A stretch of DNA of 64,000 nt from Kitasatospora sp. NBC_00240. Lineage in GTDB: Bacteria > Actinomycetota > Actinomycetes > Streptomycetales > Streptomycetaceae. The notes beneath the pieces were generated by a model. The model ran no database searches. It had not been told where the DNA came from and worked only from the letters and a program-made list of their open reading frames with translations. This document shows positions 53,290-62,826 of this stretch, in pieces (position 1 is the first letter of the stretch; every line of letters begins with the position of its first letter). Where the stretch lies: NCBI RefSeq assembly GCF_026342405.1, contig NZ_JAPEMU010000002.1, forward strand, positions 62,001-126,000, in the 5' to 3' direction. Both the position numbers and the translations under genes were made by a program.

Positions 53290-55396
53290 GGCGGTACTCC
53301 TCGGGCAGTGAGAGCTGGTCCTCGACGACTTTGAGCGTCTCCGACGTGAAGGGCCGGGTGGTACCCAGCTCACCGGGGTCGACGAGGTCGTGGCGCGGAT
53401 CCCCTCGGAGTTGCGAGGGTCGCAGGCGGCCGATCGCCGCCGCGATGGCCGGCGCCGCACCGTCTCCGGTGTAGGCGACTGCAACGACGACCAGGCCGGG
53501 GCCGAGGAAGCCCAGGGTCTGGAAGAGGGGGGATTGCCAGGTCGACTGCATGACGGCCAGGGCCATGAACAGGAATCCGCCGAGCAGGGCGCCGCTGACC
53601 GTGGTGATCCCGGCGATGACGAGGAGGAGGACGACCGGCAGGTTCGCCAGCATGCTGAACTCTCCGGCGTCGACCTGCTTGCGGTGCACGGCCAGTATCG
53701 CTCCGGCGAATCCGGCGACAGCGGACGACAGTGCGTAGACGGCCAGCTTGACCCGTGTGATGTCGATGCCCAGCGCCGCGCAGGCTGCGGGACTGTCCCG
53801 CACGGCGATGAGGCGCCGGCCGTACCGACTGGCGCGCAGGACCAGGAGTCCGGTGGCCAGGACGGCGAAGGATGCGGTGGTGAGGACCAGGAGCAGCCGG
53901 GCGGAGGTGAGGTGCCAGGTGGCGAGGACCTCCGGCGGGACGCCGATGGTGTTGCTGGAGGACTGGCCGAACAGTTCGGGCTGGGGGAAGATCAGCAGCT
54001 CCGCCATCCGCGCGAAGGCGAGTGAGGCCAGCGCCATGTAGAGGCCCTGGAGCCTGATGGCCAGCGACGCCATCGCGAGACCGGCCGTGACGGCGAGCAC
54101 GGCCGCGGCGGCAAGGCCGAGCAGGATCCCGTTGTGGTCCGACACCCTCACCATGGCGAACGCGCCGATGCCCGCGAACGTCATCGGCGCCAGGGAGATC
54201 TCTCCGGCCCACCCGATCAGGGGGACCAGTGAGAGCATGATCAGCGAGGTGATGACGGCAAGGATGAGCCAATCGAGCGTCTCATCGGGGAGCACGAGGG
54301 CGAGGACGATCGAGAGCAGGATCAGAGCGGCCATGCCGAGGGCGCTGCTGCGCACACCCCGCACCCGGACCGGCGGGGCCCCCATGGGAATCCGGCCGAG
54401 CGGAATGCGGCGCTGCGGAAGCGCGAGCAGGACGATGAGGAGGAAGACGGTGGGGATCGCCGGACGGACGTTGCTCCACCTGCCGTTGAGGTCGAGGAAC
54501 GTGATGGCGTAGGCGTTCAGCAGTCCGAGCAGGACGGCGCCGAGGAAGGTGAGGGGAAGGCTGCGCAGTCGGCCCAGGATCGCCGCCGCGAACGCATCGA
54601 TGATCAGCAGGGTGAGCGGGACGACGGAGAACGGGATCTCGGGGGCGAGCATGATGCCGGCCAGGGCGGCCAGGCTCGATCCGAGGGCCCAGGCCGCCAT
54701 GGTTGCCACGTTCGGTCTGGCCCCGTGCAGTGCGGCCAGCTCCTGGTCGTCCACGCACGCGCGCATGGCCACCCCGAAGCGGGTCCGGAACAGCAGGAGG
54801 CGCAGTGCGGCGGACACCAGCACGGCGAGTCCGATGGCGATCAGTCGGTGCCAGGTGACGACGATGCCCGCGAGGTGGAAGCCCGTGGTGCCGAAGAAGG
54901 GGGGAAGGCTTCGGCTGATCTCGGCGCTGGGCCAGAGCACGCCGACGATGCCGATCAGGGCGAGCATCAGTCCGACGGTCACCATCACCTGCTGCACCAC
55001 CGGGGCGTTCCGGATGCGCCGCATGACGATGACCGCGCATCCCACGCCGAAGGCCGGGGCCGCGACGCCGAGGACGAGGGCCAGGCACAGCGGGGCCGGC
55101 CAGCCCTGGTTCACCCGGAGCTCCCAGTAGAGGAAGGCCATCAGCATGCCGATGGCGCCCTGCGCGAAGTTGAAGATTCCCGAGGTCACGTAGGTGACCA
55201 CAAGGCCTGCGGCGGCCAGGGCGAAGATGGCTCCGACGGCGAGGCCGGAGACGGTGGCGGCGAACAGTGCAGGTCCGGTGAACGAGCCTGCCACCCAGGC
55301 CTGGGTGGCGACGAAGACGACCACGACCAGGCCGGCCACGGCGGCGGCCACCTTGTTCGCCGTGGTCCGTTCCCGGGCTCGCCTCGGGGGTCTCAC
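53270..55396 (-). CDS. LivH-LivM fused ABC permease
   Basis: 708 aa from GTG 55396. The N-terminal half is LivH-like (GLAVGAIFALAAAGLVVTYVT, FNFAQGAIGMLMAF, TRFGVAMRACVDDQELAALHG). The C-terminal half is LivM-like (PLIGWAGEISLAPMTFAGIGAF, RYGRRLIAVRDSPAACAALG). Each half has the cytoplasmic EAA-like loop for an ATPase partner, so one chain supplies both halves of the channel, matching the fused ATPase chain downstream. It follows the binding-protein gene by 19 bases. Confidence 0.92.
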   Translation of the reverse strand: MRPPRRARERTTANKVAAAVAGLVVVVFVATQAWVAGSFTGPALFAATVSGLAVGAIFALAAAGLVVTYVTSGIFNFAQGAIGMLMAFLYWELRVNQGWPAPLCLALVLGVAAPAFGVGCAVIVMRRIRNAPVVQQVMVTVGLMLALIGIVGVLWPSAEISRSLPPFFGTTGFHLAGIVVTWHRLIAIGLAVLVSAALRLLLFRTRFGVAMRACVDDQELAALHGARPNVATMAAWALGSSLAALAGIMLAPEIPFSVVPLTLLIIDAFAAAILGRLRSLPLTFLGAVLLGLLNAYAITFLDLNGRWSNVRPAIPTVFLLIVLLALPQRRIPLGRIPMGAPPVRVRGVRSSALGMAALILLSIVLALVLPDETLDWLILAVITSLIMLSLVPLIGWAGEISLAPMTFAGIGAFAMVRVSDHNGILLGLAAAAVLAVTAGLAMASLAIRLQGLYMALASLAFARMAELLIFPQPELFGQSSSNTIGVPPEVLATWHLTSARLLLVLTTASFAVLATGLLVLRASRYGRRLIAVRDSPAACAALGIDITRVKLAVYALSSAVAGFAGAILAVHRKQVDAGEFSMLANLPVVLLLVIAGITTVSGALLGGFLFMALAVMQSTWQSPLFQTLGFLGPGLVVVAVAYTGDGAAPAIAAAIGRLRPSQLRGDPRHDLVDPGELGTTRPFTSETLKVVEDQLSLPEEYRRDAPGT

Positions 55397-55415
55397 TGTT
55401 CGAATGAGCGTTTCC

Positions 55416-56693
55416 TCATTCCACGGTCACGACATTGGCGGGGTCGCAGTTCAGGCCCTTGTCCGGATGGACCCGGACGAACTTTCCGTCGCGCACCTGC
55501 ATGACCATGTAGCACGAGACCTCGGCCTTGTTCCCGATGTCCACCGGGCCCGTCATGCCGTCGGCGTCGAAGTCGTGGATCCCACGAATCGACTCCAGCA
55601 GGTTCGCCCGGGTGAGACCGTCGGGCCCCTTGACCGCGACGGTCTGCTCCACCGCCTCGCCGAACAGGAGACCGCTGATCCACGCGCCCTGACTGAAGCC
55701 GTTGACCGGTGCCTTGGGGTTGAACTTCTTGAGGGAGGAGATGAACGTCTGGAGGCCCGGATACTGGTCGGCCTCCTCGAAGGGCTCGAAGTAGTTGTAG
55801 ACGTACTGCCCTTCGACGTCCGCGCCCCCCGTCCGCAGGAAGTCCGGGGTGTAGCACTGGAGCGAGCAGTCCCAGACGACCACCGAGTCGACGCCCTGGA
55901 CCTTGGCCTCCCGGCGCAGGGCGACGGTCTGGTTGTAGTCGGTCCCCACCCGGACGTAGGTGGCACCGGAGTTCTTGATCGCCAGCGCGAAGGGGGCGTA
56001 GTCCGATTCGAGGCCAATGATCGAGAAGCTGCGCGCCTCGGTGAACCCGATCTGCAGCTGCCCCTTCCGGAACCCCTGGGCCTGCGCGAGAGCGCTGGGC
56101 GTTGCCGCGTTGTCGAGCCACACGCCGTCGCAGCACCTCTTGTCCTTGAACTCGGCGAGGTACCACCTCTCCGGTCCGAGGATCTGGCGGTGCGGCTGCT
56201 GCGACAGCAGCGAGAACGTGTTCGGTGCGGTGGCGTGTTCATCGGTCGGCGTCAGGTTCGCGAAGTCGGGGATTCCGCAGCCTGTCAGGTCGGCGACGTT
56301 GCTGTCGGCGATGGCGCTCGTGGCAACCATGGCCAGGTCGTTCTGGCAGGCCTGCCTCACCGCGTTGTGCCAGCCGTCCGCGGTGAGACGGGAGTCGTAG
56401 AAGTCGACGACCACCTTTCGTCCGGCGAGGCCGCCACCTGCGTTGACGTGCTCCGCCCACGCCCGCACTCCGTCCACCGCCGGCTGGAACAGCCCCGGGC
56501 GGACGGCGACGTTGACGTCGGCGACGACCCCGATGTGCAGTTCGGTCGGGGTGACGCCGGTGTCCGTCGCCTGTAGGGAGACGGAGGGCGACGGACTCGA
56601 GGAGGACTCACCGCTGCGGGTCGTGCAGGCGGCCAGGAGCAGGACCGCGACGACCGTCCAGAGCGACGAGCGGCCCACACGCGTAGACAGCAT
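55416..56693 (-). CDS. LivK-type ABC substrate-binding lipoprotein, cysteine-rich
   Basis: 425 aa from ATG 56693 (MLSTRVGRSSLWTVVAVLLL) with lipobox LAAC. Type I binding fold: LHIGVVADVNVAVRPGLFQ, DGVRAWAEHVNAGGGLAGRK, MVATSAIADSNVADLTGCG. The mature part has about nine cysteines (RCCDG, CSLQC, SCYMV and LNCDP among them), suggesting disulfides, which is unusual for this family. First gene of the Liv operon. The short-chain ligand cannot be assigned. Confidence 0.88.
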   Translation of the reverse strand: MLSTRVGRSSLWTVVAVLLLAACTTRSGESSSSPSPSVSLQATDTGVTPTELHIGVVADVNVAVRPGLFQPAVDGVRAWAEHVNAGGGLAGRKVVVDFYDSRLTADGWHNAVRQACQNDLAMVATSAIADSNVADLTGCGIPDFANLTPTDEHATAPNTFSLLSQQPHRQILGPERWYLAEFKDKRCCDGVWLDNAATPSALAQAQGFRKGQLQIGFTEARSFSIIGLESDYAPFALAIKNSGATYVRVGTDYNQTVALRREAKVQGVDSVVVWDCSLQCYTPDFLRTGGADVEGQYVYNYFEPFEEADQYPGLQTFISSLKKFNPKAPVNGFSQGAWISGLLFGEAVEQTVAVKGPDGLTRANLLESIRGIHDFDADGMTGPVDIGNKAEVSCYMVMQVRDGKFVRVHPDKGLNCDPANVVTVE

Positions 56694-56808
56694 GGCTCCA
56701 GCGCTCCGTTCCCCTCGCCGACAGGTCGCGGCAAGGTTCCCGCAATCCGGCGCTCCGGCGAGGGACGCCACACCGGGATCACCCGTACAGCGGCGCTCCG
56801 TTTGACAA

Positions 56809-56839
56809 CCCGTCCCCGGCGTAGGGCGCCGGGGACGGG
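56809..56839 (-). terminator. Terminator of the polyol operon
   Basis: Perfect 13-bp stem cccgtccccggcg/cgccggggacggg with a TAGGG loop, 12 bases beyond the kinase stop at 56851. Confidence 0.88.
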
Positions 56840-56850
56840 TGGCGGCCTTG

Positions 56851-57786
56851 CTACGCCGCGAGAACCTCCGCGAGCAGCGGCGGGTCCGCGCCGGGCCGGG
56901 AGCAGGTGATGGCGGCCGTGAGAGCCGCGAGGTCCAGTGCGGCGGCCACCGCCGGGTCCAGTTCGGTGCCGCTCATGGCCGCCCGGAGGGTGCTCGGGTT
57001 CGAACCCAGCAGTCCGGCGGTGAGCAACCCTGCCAGGAGGCCTGCCATGAAGGCGTCCCCCGCACCGATGGTGTCGGCGACCTCGACTCGGCGCGCAGGC
57101 AGATCCCGCCGACCGGCCGGGCCCCAGTGGACGGTCGAGCCCTGCCCGCCCCGGGTGAGGACGACCATGGCGGGGCCGGAACGGGCCCATCGGGCCGCGA
57201 CATCGGCCGGATCCTCACCGGGGTGCAGCCACGCCAGGTCCTCTTCGCTCGCCTTCACCACATCGGCCGAGGCGACCAGTCGCTCCACACTGGGGCGTTC
57301 GTAACCGGGTGGGCCGAGCAGCGCCGGCCGCAGGTTGGGGTCGTAGGAAACCGTGCGGTTCGCCCGGGCCGCGGCCACCATGTCCTCGACCCGGGCGCAC
57401 CCCGGTTCCAGGGCGGTAGCGATCGATCCGGTGTGGAGGTGCCCCGGTCCTCCCGGGCCGTGCACGGCCGGCGGGTCCCAGTTGATGGCGAACCTGTAGG
57501 TGGCACCACCCTGTCCGTCGAGCGTCGCGGTCGCGGTGGACGTGGGACCGTCGGCGACCGAGCCGGGAGCGAGGCGCACCCCGCTGCGCCGCAGGTGCTC
57601 CTCGATCAGACGCCCGTGCGGGTCGCTCCCGATGTGGGTGACCAGTTCCACGGGGTGGCCCAGGCGGGCAAGGCCCAGGGCGACGTTGGCGGGGCTGCCG
57701 CCTGGGTGCAGGCGCTGCAGCCCGGTGGGTTCCTCCACGACATCGATCAGGGCCTCCCCCACCACGAGCACGTGCGGTCGGTTCAA
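56851..57786 (-). CDS. PfkB-family sugar kinase (fructokinase-like)
   Basis: 311 aa. PfkB signature 1 is HPGGSPANVALGLARLG; signature 2 is VADTIGAGDAFMAGLLAGL, whose GAGD Asp is the catalytic base. An anion-hole and ATP-site region (VVLTRGGQGSTVHW) lies between. It is closest by eye to fructokinases. The start ATG overlaps the dehydrogenase stop (ATGA), and it is the last gene of the operon. In context it would phosphorylate the ketose made by the dehydrogenase. Substrate inferred, not proven. Confidence 0.88.
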   Translation of the reverse strand: MNRPHVLVVGEALIDVVEEPTGLQRLHPGGSPANVALGLARLGHPVELVTHIGSDPHGRLIEEHLRRSGVRLAPGSVADGPTSTATATLDGQGGATYRFAINWDPPAVHGPGGPGHLHTGSIATALEPGCARVEDMVAAARANRTVSYDPNLRPALLGPPGYERPSVERLVASADVVKASEEDLAWLHPGEDPADVAARWARSGPAMVVLTRGGQGSTVHWGPAGRRDLPARRVEVADTIGAGDAFMAGLLAGLLTAGLLGSNPSTLRAAMSGTELDPAVAAALDLAALTAAITCSRPGADPPLLAEVLAA

Positions 57787-58772
57787 GGGAGCACCTGGAT
57801 CTTGCGGCCCTGGCCGGCCTTGAAGAGGTCCAGGGCCTGGGCGTAGTCGGCCAGTGGGAGGCGGTCGCTGATGAACACCTTCGGGTCCAGGACGCCGGAG
57901 GCGAACAGTTCGGCGGCCCGCTCGAAGCTGTGCAGCACGGCCATGGAGCCCGTGATGGTGATCTCGTGGTTGTAGATGCGGTAGGGCTCGATGACAGCCC
58001 GGGTCGCGTAGTCCGAGACACCGAACTGGAGGAACGTCCCGCCCTTGCCGACTCGCCCCAGACCGTCCTGGATCGCGGCAGCGCTGCCGGTGGCGTCGAT
58101 GACGACGTCCCAGCCCCGCGGCCGGTCGATCTCGTCGGCGGAGGTCACCGCGTTGCTGCAGCCCAGGAGGCGGGCCGTGGTGAGCCGGTCGGCGTTGATG
58201 TCGACCATGTCGACGGTTGCGGCGCCCGTGCGCTTGGCGAGTTCGAGCATCATCAGGCCCATGGTGCCCGAGCCGTAGATCAGCACCCGGTCGGCCAGGC
58301 GGCTGCGCAGGACATCGTAGCCGCGGACTGCACAGGAGAGCGGCTCGATCAAGGCGGCGTCAGCCGTCTCCACATGCTCGGGGAGCACCACGCAGTTGGC
58401 GACCGGGGCTGCCACGAACTCGGCCGCGCCGCCGGGTACGGTGACCCCGATCGCGGCCCAGCGCTCGCACAGGTTCCCCCGGCCGAGCCGGCAGTAGTAG
58501 CACTCACGGCACGGCAGCGACGGGTCCACCGCGACCCTGGCGCCGATGCGGATCTCGGTGACGGCGCTGCCGACGGCCACGACCTCGCCGGCGAACTCGT
58601 GACCGGGCACGATCGGCAGGGTGGGTGCGAACTCGCCCTGGAGGATGTGGAGGTCGGTTCCGCACAGGCCGCAGGCCGTCACGGCGACCACCACGTCGCG
58701 GGGGCCCGGTGTGGGGTCCGCGACGGTGCCGAACTCGATCCGGCCGGGCTCGGCTATGACGACGGCCTTCAC
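57783..58772 (-). CDS. Zinc-dependent polyol/alcohol dehydrogenase (medium-chain)
   Basis: 329 aa from GTG 58772, overlapping the permease stop (GTGA). Catalytic zinc ligands are the Cys in CGLCGTDLH and His-Glu in VPGHEFAG. The structural zinc site is CRECYYCRLGRGNLC. The Rossmann motif is LIYGSGTMGLMMLELAKR, followed by DMVDIN, whose Asp indicates NAD(H). This is the sorbitol/L-iditol-dehydrogenase branch. It probably oxidises an imported polyol to a ketose that the adjoining kinase phosphorylates. Confidence 0.9.
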   Translation of the reverse strand: MKAVVIAEPGRIEFGTVADPTPGPRDVVVAVTACGLCGTDLHILQGEFAPTLPIVPGHEFAGEVVAVGSAVTEIRIGARVAVDPSLPCRECYYCRLGRGNLCERWAAIGVTVPGGAAEFVAAPVANCVVLPEHVETADAALIEPLSCAVRGYDVLRSRLADRVLIYGSGTMGLMMLELAKRTGAATVDMVDINADRLTTARLLGCSNAVTSADEIDRPRGWDVVIDATGSAAAIQDGLGRVGKGGTFLQFGVSDYATRAVIEPYRIYNHEITITGSMAVLHSFERAAELFASGVLDPKVFISDRLPLADYAQALDLFKAGQGRKIQVLP

Positions 58773-59626
58773 TTGACAGCTCCTAGGGACATGCCCTGGA
58801 CCAGTCGGTCCTGGGCGGCGAATCCGGCGATGAGGACGGGGAGGGAGACCGCGAGGGCGGCGGCGCAGACCTTCGCCAGGAAGAGCCCCTGGCTGGTGAC
58901 GAACGAGGTGAGGAAGACCGGTGCGGTGGTGGAGCGGACTCCGGTCAGCACCCGGGCGAAGAGCATCTCGTTCCAGCTGAAGATGAAGCAGATCAGCGAT
59001 GTGGCGGCGATTCCGGGCGAGGCGATGGGGATGATGATCCGTCGGAAGACGGTGGGCAGGGTGGCGCCGTCTATCGCCGCCGCCTCCAGGATCGCGACCG
59101 GGATCTCGGCCAGGAAGGAACGCATCATCCACACGGCGATGGGTAGGTTCATCGAGGTGTAGAGGACGACGAGCAGCCAGATGTTGTCCAGCAGTCCCAG
59201 GTTCTGGGCCACCAGGTAGATGGGGAGCAGTCCCGCCACCGCAGGCATCATCTTGGTGGACAGGAAGAAGAACAGGACGTCCGACCACTTCCGTACCGGC
59301 CGCACCGACAGCGCGTACGCCGCCGGGATCGCCAGCACCAGCACGAGGAGTGTCGAGGCCACGCTCGCGGTGAGCGAGTTGACCAGGGCCGGCCACGGGC
59401 TGGTGCCGGTCGATGCGCCGAAGAACTCGCGATAGCCGTCCAGGGTCAGCGGCGCGGCCAGCGATGGCGGGTTGGTGGCCGCGTCCTCCTCGCCGTGCAG
59501 CGAGGTGAGGAGCATCCAGCCGATGGGCAGGGCGAACAGGATGCCCGCCGCCCAGGCCACCAGCCCCCACACGAAGCCGCTTCGGCGGCGGCCCGGGACC
59601 CTTCCGGCGCTGGTCAGGGTGGTCAT
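58769..59626 (-). CDS. Sugar/polyol ABC transporter permease 2 (MalG-type)
   Basis: 285 aa from ATG 59626, overlapping the previous stop (ATGA). Six TM segments. The cytoplasmic loop EAAAIDGATLPTVFRRIIIP is the EAA motif contacted by the ATPase. C-terminus LVQGMSLGAVK is typical of MalG/CUT1 permeases. It pairs with the permease upstream. Confidence 0.93.
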   Translation of the reverse strand: MTTLTSAGRVPGRRRSGFVWGLVAWAAGILFALPIGWMLLTSLHGEEDAATNPPSLAAPLTLDGYREFFGASTGTSPWPALVNSLTASVASTLLVLVLAIPAAYALSVRPVRKWSDVLFFFLSTKMMPAVAGLLPIYLVAQNLGLLDNIWLLVVLYTSMNLPIAVWMMRSFLAEIPVAILEAAAIDGATLPTVFRRIIIPIASPGIAATSLICFIFSWNEMLFARVLTGVRSTTAPVFLTSFVTSQGLFLAKVCAAALAVSLPVLIAGFAAQDRLVQGMSLGAVK

Positions 59627-60591
59627 GAGGTTTCCTCTCGCAGCAGGCCGGACACCAGCCGCAGGGCGAGCGTGGCCACGACGATCGTCCCGGCGACGAC
59701 CACGACGCCGGCCGCCGAGGCCTGCCCGTAGTCGTGGGCCTTGTAGAAGCTCTCGTAGATCACGTAGGGCAAGTTGGCGGTGCCGAGGCCGCCGGAGGTG
59801 ATGGTGAAGACGGCGTCGAAGTTCTGCACCACGTAGATGGAGCCGAGCAGAGCGGCCAGCTCCAGGTATCGCCGCAGGTGGGGCAGGGTCAGGTAGCGGA
59901 ACGTCTGCCATGCGTTCGCGCCGTCGACGCGGGCGGCCTCGACCGCGTCCAGGGGCCTGCTCTGCAGGCCGGCCAGCAGGATGAGCATCATGAACGGCGT
60001 CCACTGCCAGATCAGGGAGACCGCCACGGCCCCCAGCGGCATGGAGCTGATCCAGTCCGGCTGGGGCGGGTTGTCGCTGCCGAACAGGCGCCACACGGCG
60101 GTCAGCAGGCCGTTGAGCAACCCGTACTCGGGGTTGTACAGGGCGTGCTTCCACAGCAGTGCCGAGGCCACCGGCACGACGAGGAAGGGCGCGATCAGCA
60201 GGGTTCGGACGGCTCCGCGGCCGCGGAAGCGGCGGTCGAGGAGCAGTGCCAGGACCAGGCCCAGGGCGAGGCTGACCAGCACGACGCCGGCCGTGAGCAT
60301 GACCGTGGTCAGCATCGAGGAACGCAGGTCCGCGTTACTGAAGACCTCGCCGTAGTTGGCCAGTCCTGCGAACGCCCGCTGGTCGGGGTAGAGGGCGTTC
60401 CAGTCCATGAAGGAGATCGCGAGGGTGGCCACGAAGGGCAGCTGAGTGATGACCACCATGAAGACCAGCGCGGGCATCAGCGGCATGCGCGTGATCCAGG
60501 CGGCGGCCCGGCCGGCTCCGGGTGGGCTGGGTGCTCGGGAGGCCGTACGCGACGTCCGGCTCCGGGGAGGGTCGGTCAGGGTGCTTGCCAC
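59623..60591 (-). CDS. Sugar/polyol ABC transporter permease 1 (MalF-type)
   Basis: 322 aa. A Ser/Arg/Pro-rich N-terminus is followed by six TM segments. EAA loop is EAARVDGANAWQTFRYLTLP. It lies six bases after the binding-protein gene. No ATPase gene is in the operon; in Streptomyces such CUT1 importers share the MsiK ATPase encoded elsewhere (established for several systems). Confidence 0.93.
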   Translation of the reverse strand: MASTLTDPPRSRTSRTASRAPSPPGAGRAAAWITRMPLMPALVFMVVITQLPFVATLAISFMDWNALYPDQRAFAGLANYGEVFSNADLRSSMLTTVMLTAGVVLVSLALGLVLALLLDRRFRGRGAVRTLLIAPFLVVPVASALLWKHALYNPEYGLLNGLLTAVWRLFGSDNPPQPDWISSMPLGAVAVSLIWQWTPFMMLILLAGLQSRPLDAVEAARVDGANAWQTFRYLTLPHLRRYLELAALLGSIYVVQNFDAVFTITSGGLGTANLPYVIYESFYKAHDYGQASAAGVVVVAGTIVVATLALRLVSGLLREETS

Positions 60592-60597
60592 CGGTCC

Positions 60598-61977
60598 TCA
60601 CCTGCTCCGGTAGGGCGTGGCGACCTTTTCCGCGAGCTGCTGGCCCTTGTCCAGCGCGGCGTCCACGGAGACGCGGCCGGCGATGGCCGAGGCGACCTCC
60701 TGCGACACCTTGGTGCCCAGGTCGGGGAACTCGGGGATGTCGACGAACTGGATGCCGGGCGCGGGCCGCGGCTGGACGCCGGGGTTGCGGGGGTCGGCTC
60801 CGGCGATCGCCGCTTCGGTGGCCTTCCAGAACGGTCCGGCCACCGCGCCGTACTCGGAGTTGCTGTAGGTCGAGGTCCGCTTGCCGGCCGGGACGCGGGT
60901 CCAGCCGAGTTCCTTGCCGACCAGTTCCTCGTAGGTACGGCTCGACGCCCAGGCCACGAACTTGGCGGACGCGTCCTGGTTCTTGCTCGCCTTCTGGATG
61001 CCCCAGGCCCAGGAGTACAGCCAGCCGGAGTTCTGGGTGCGCACCACCGGCGCGGGAGCGTAGCCGACGGCGCCCTTCACCTGTGAGTCCGTGCCTTCGA
61101 GCAGTCCGGCGGCCGACGTGGCGTCGTACCACATGGCGACCTTGCCCTGCTGGAAGGCGTTGAGGCACTCCGCGAAGCCTGCCTGCGGCGCGCCGGCCTC
61201 GCCGTGGTCGCGGACCAGGTTCACGTAGAAGTTCGTGGCTTCCTTGAAGGCGGGCGCGTTCACCTGGGCCTGCCAGTCATCGGTGAACCAGGTGCCGCCG
61301 AAGGTGTTGACCACCGTGGTGAGCGGGGCCATCACCTCGCCCCATCCCGGCAGGCCGCGCAGACAGATGCCCTTCATCCCGGGGTTGGCACCGTCCGCCT
61401 TGGCGGCGAGGTCGGCGACCTGCTGCCAGGTCGGGTGCTCCGGCATGGCCAGGCCCTTCGCCTGGAAGACGTCCTTGCGGTACATGAGGAAGGACGACTC
61501 GCCGTAGAACGGCTCCGCGTAGAGCTTGCCGTCCGCTCCGGTCAGGCTCGCCTGGACGGTCGGCAGGATGTCGCTCTGGTCGAATCCGGCACTCTTCGAG
61601 ACCGTGTCGTCCAGCGGGGACAGCCAGCCGTTCTTCCCGTAAATGGGGGCTTCGTAGTTCGATATCGACGCGACGTCGTACGTGCCGGCCTGGCTGGAGA
61701 ACTCCTGGCTGATCTTGTCCCGTACGTCGTTCTCGGGCAGCACCGTGAAGTTGACCTTGATGCCGGTCTCCTTCGTGAAGTGCGAGGCGGTGAGCTTCTG
61801 CAGGTCCACCATCTGGGGATTGTTGACCATCAGGACATTGACGGAGCCACCGCCTTCACCACCGGCGGACGGGCCTCCGGCCCCGGCGCAGCCGGACAGC
61901 AGCAGGGCGCTGCAGACACCCGCCGCGATCATGGCGGCCCCAGCACGGGCCCGGCTTCTTGCATTGTCGTTGTTCAT
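60598..61977 (-). CDS. Sugar/polyol ABC substrate-binding lipoprotein
   Basis: 459 aa. Signal peptide with lipobox LLLSGCAG. Family 1 solute-binding fold: GIKVNFTVLPENDVRDKISQ, GTYDVASISNYEAPIYGKNG, YAEPFYGESSFLMYRKDVF, QGKVAMWYDATSAAGLLEG. It resembles sorbitol/mannitol-type (SmoE-like) binding proteins, which fits the dehydrogenase and kinase downstream. First structural gene after deoR. Confidence 0.92.
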   Translation of the reverse strand: MNNDNARSRARAGAAMIAAGVCSALLLSGCAGAGGPSAGGEGGGSVNVLMVNNPQMVDLQKLTASHFTKETGIKVNFTVLPENDVRDKISQEFSSQAGTYDVASISNYEAPIYGKNGWLSPLDDTVSKSAGFDQSDILPTVQASLTGADGKLYAEPFYGESSFLMYRKDVFQAKGLAMPEHPTWQQVADLAAKADGANPGMKGICLRGLPGWGEVMAPLTTVVNTFGGTWFTDDWQAQVNAPAFKEATNFYVNLVRDHGEAGAPQAGFAECLNAFQQGKVAMWYDATSAAGLLEGTDSQVKGAVGYAPAPVVRTQNSGWLYSWAWGIQKASKNQDASAKFVAWASSRTYEELVGKELGWTRVPAGKRTSTYSNSEYGAVAGPFWKATEAAIAGADPRNPGVQPRPAPGIQFVDIPEFPDLGTKVSQEVASAIAGRVSVDAALDKGQQLAEKVATPYRSR

Positions 61978-62064
61978 GGGGATCGTCTCTCTGTGCGGGG
62001 GTGCGCCGGGGTGGCGGCGCGATGTTGGTGGGAGAACGCTGCGGCGATGGGTGGGCCGTCCGAT

Positions 62065-62826
62065 TCAGACCCGTACGACCGTGGGTCCGAGCAGCGAGTA
62101 GCGGTGGGCCTCGGCAACCGACAGGCCCGTGTCGGTGATGACGGTTTCGAGTTGGCTGATTTCGGCGAACCGGGCGAAGCTGCTGACGCCGAACTTCGTG
62201 TGGACGCCGGCGAAAATGCACCGGCGGGCGGATTTGATGGCCTGCGCCTTGACATCCGCGACGACGGGGTCGGGGGTGGTGAGTCCGAATTCCCTCGATA
62301 TGCCGTTGGCGCCCATCACGGCCACGTCGATGACGAACGAGGACAGCATCTGGGTCACCCAGGAGCCCACCGTGGCGAGGGTCCTGCCGCGGACCCGGCC
62401 ACCCAGCAGGAGCACCGTGTTCTCGGGATTCTTGGTGAACGCCGCGGCGGTCGGCAGCGAGGCGGTGATCACGGTCAGCGGCCGGTCGGCAGGGATCAGT
62501 TGAGCCAGCAGCAGCTGGGTGTACCCCTCGTCCACGAAGATCGTCTCCGCCTGGCCGATCATGCGCGCCGCCTCGGCCGCAATGCGACGCTTGCTCTCCA
62601 CGTGACGGGTCTCCCGCTGGGCGAGGTCGGTCTCGAACCCCGCGCTCTCCACCGGGTAGGCACCGCCGTGGGTGCGCTTCACCAGACCTCGGCGTTCCAG
62701 CTCCGTGAGGTCCCGCCGGATGGTCTCCGGCGCCACATCGAGGAGCTCGGCGAGCGCGGACACCTCGGACTGTCCGGATTCGCGGACCAGGGCGAGAATC
62801 CGGTGCTGCCGCTGCTCACCCCTCAT
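62065..62826 (-). CDS. DeoR-family transcriptional regulator of the polyol operon
   Basis: 253 aa from ATG 62826, with GGAGG eight bases upstream. N-terminal winged HTH: VSALAELLDVAPETIRRDLT, then LERRGLVKRTHGGA, the DeoR signature. The C-terminal phosphosugar-sensing domain includes FVDEGYTQLLLAQLI, LLLGGRVRGRTLATVG and VAVMGANGIS. DeoR proteins are usually repressors released by a phosphorylated sugar intermediate, here perhaps the kinase product. First gene of the operon, 87 bases before the binding-protein gene. Confidence 0.92.
   Translation of the reverse strand: MRGEQRQHRILALVRESGQSEVSALAELLDVAPETIRRDLTELERRGLVKRTHGGAYPVESAGFETDLAQRETRHVESKRRIAAEAARMIGQAETIFVDEGYTQLLLAQLIPADRPLTVITASLPTAAAFTKNPENTVLLLGGRVRGRTLATVGSWVTQMLSSFVIDVAVMGANGISREFGLTTPDPVVADVKAQAIKSARRCIFAGVHTKFGVSSFARFAEISQLETVITDTGLSVAEAHRYSLLGPTVVRV

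Noticed and set aside
57783..59570. 595-aa fused dehydrogenase frame
   Set aside because: The first 266 residues are Arg/Gly-rich shadow of the permease gene; the real dehydrogenase begins at GTG 58772, coupled to the permease stop.
58769..60154. 461-aa extended permease frame
   Set aside because: The N-terminal extension is a shadow of the upstream permease; ATG 59626 gives a standard-length MalG-type protein with a coupled start.
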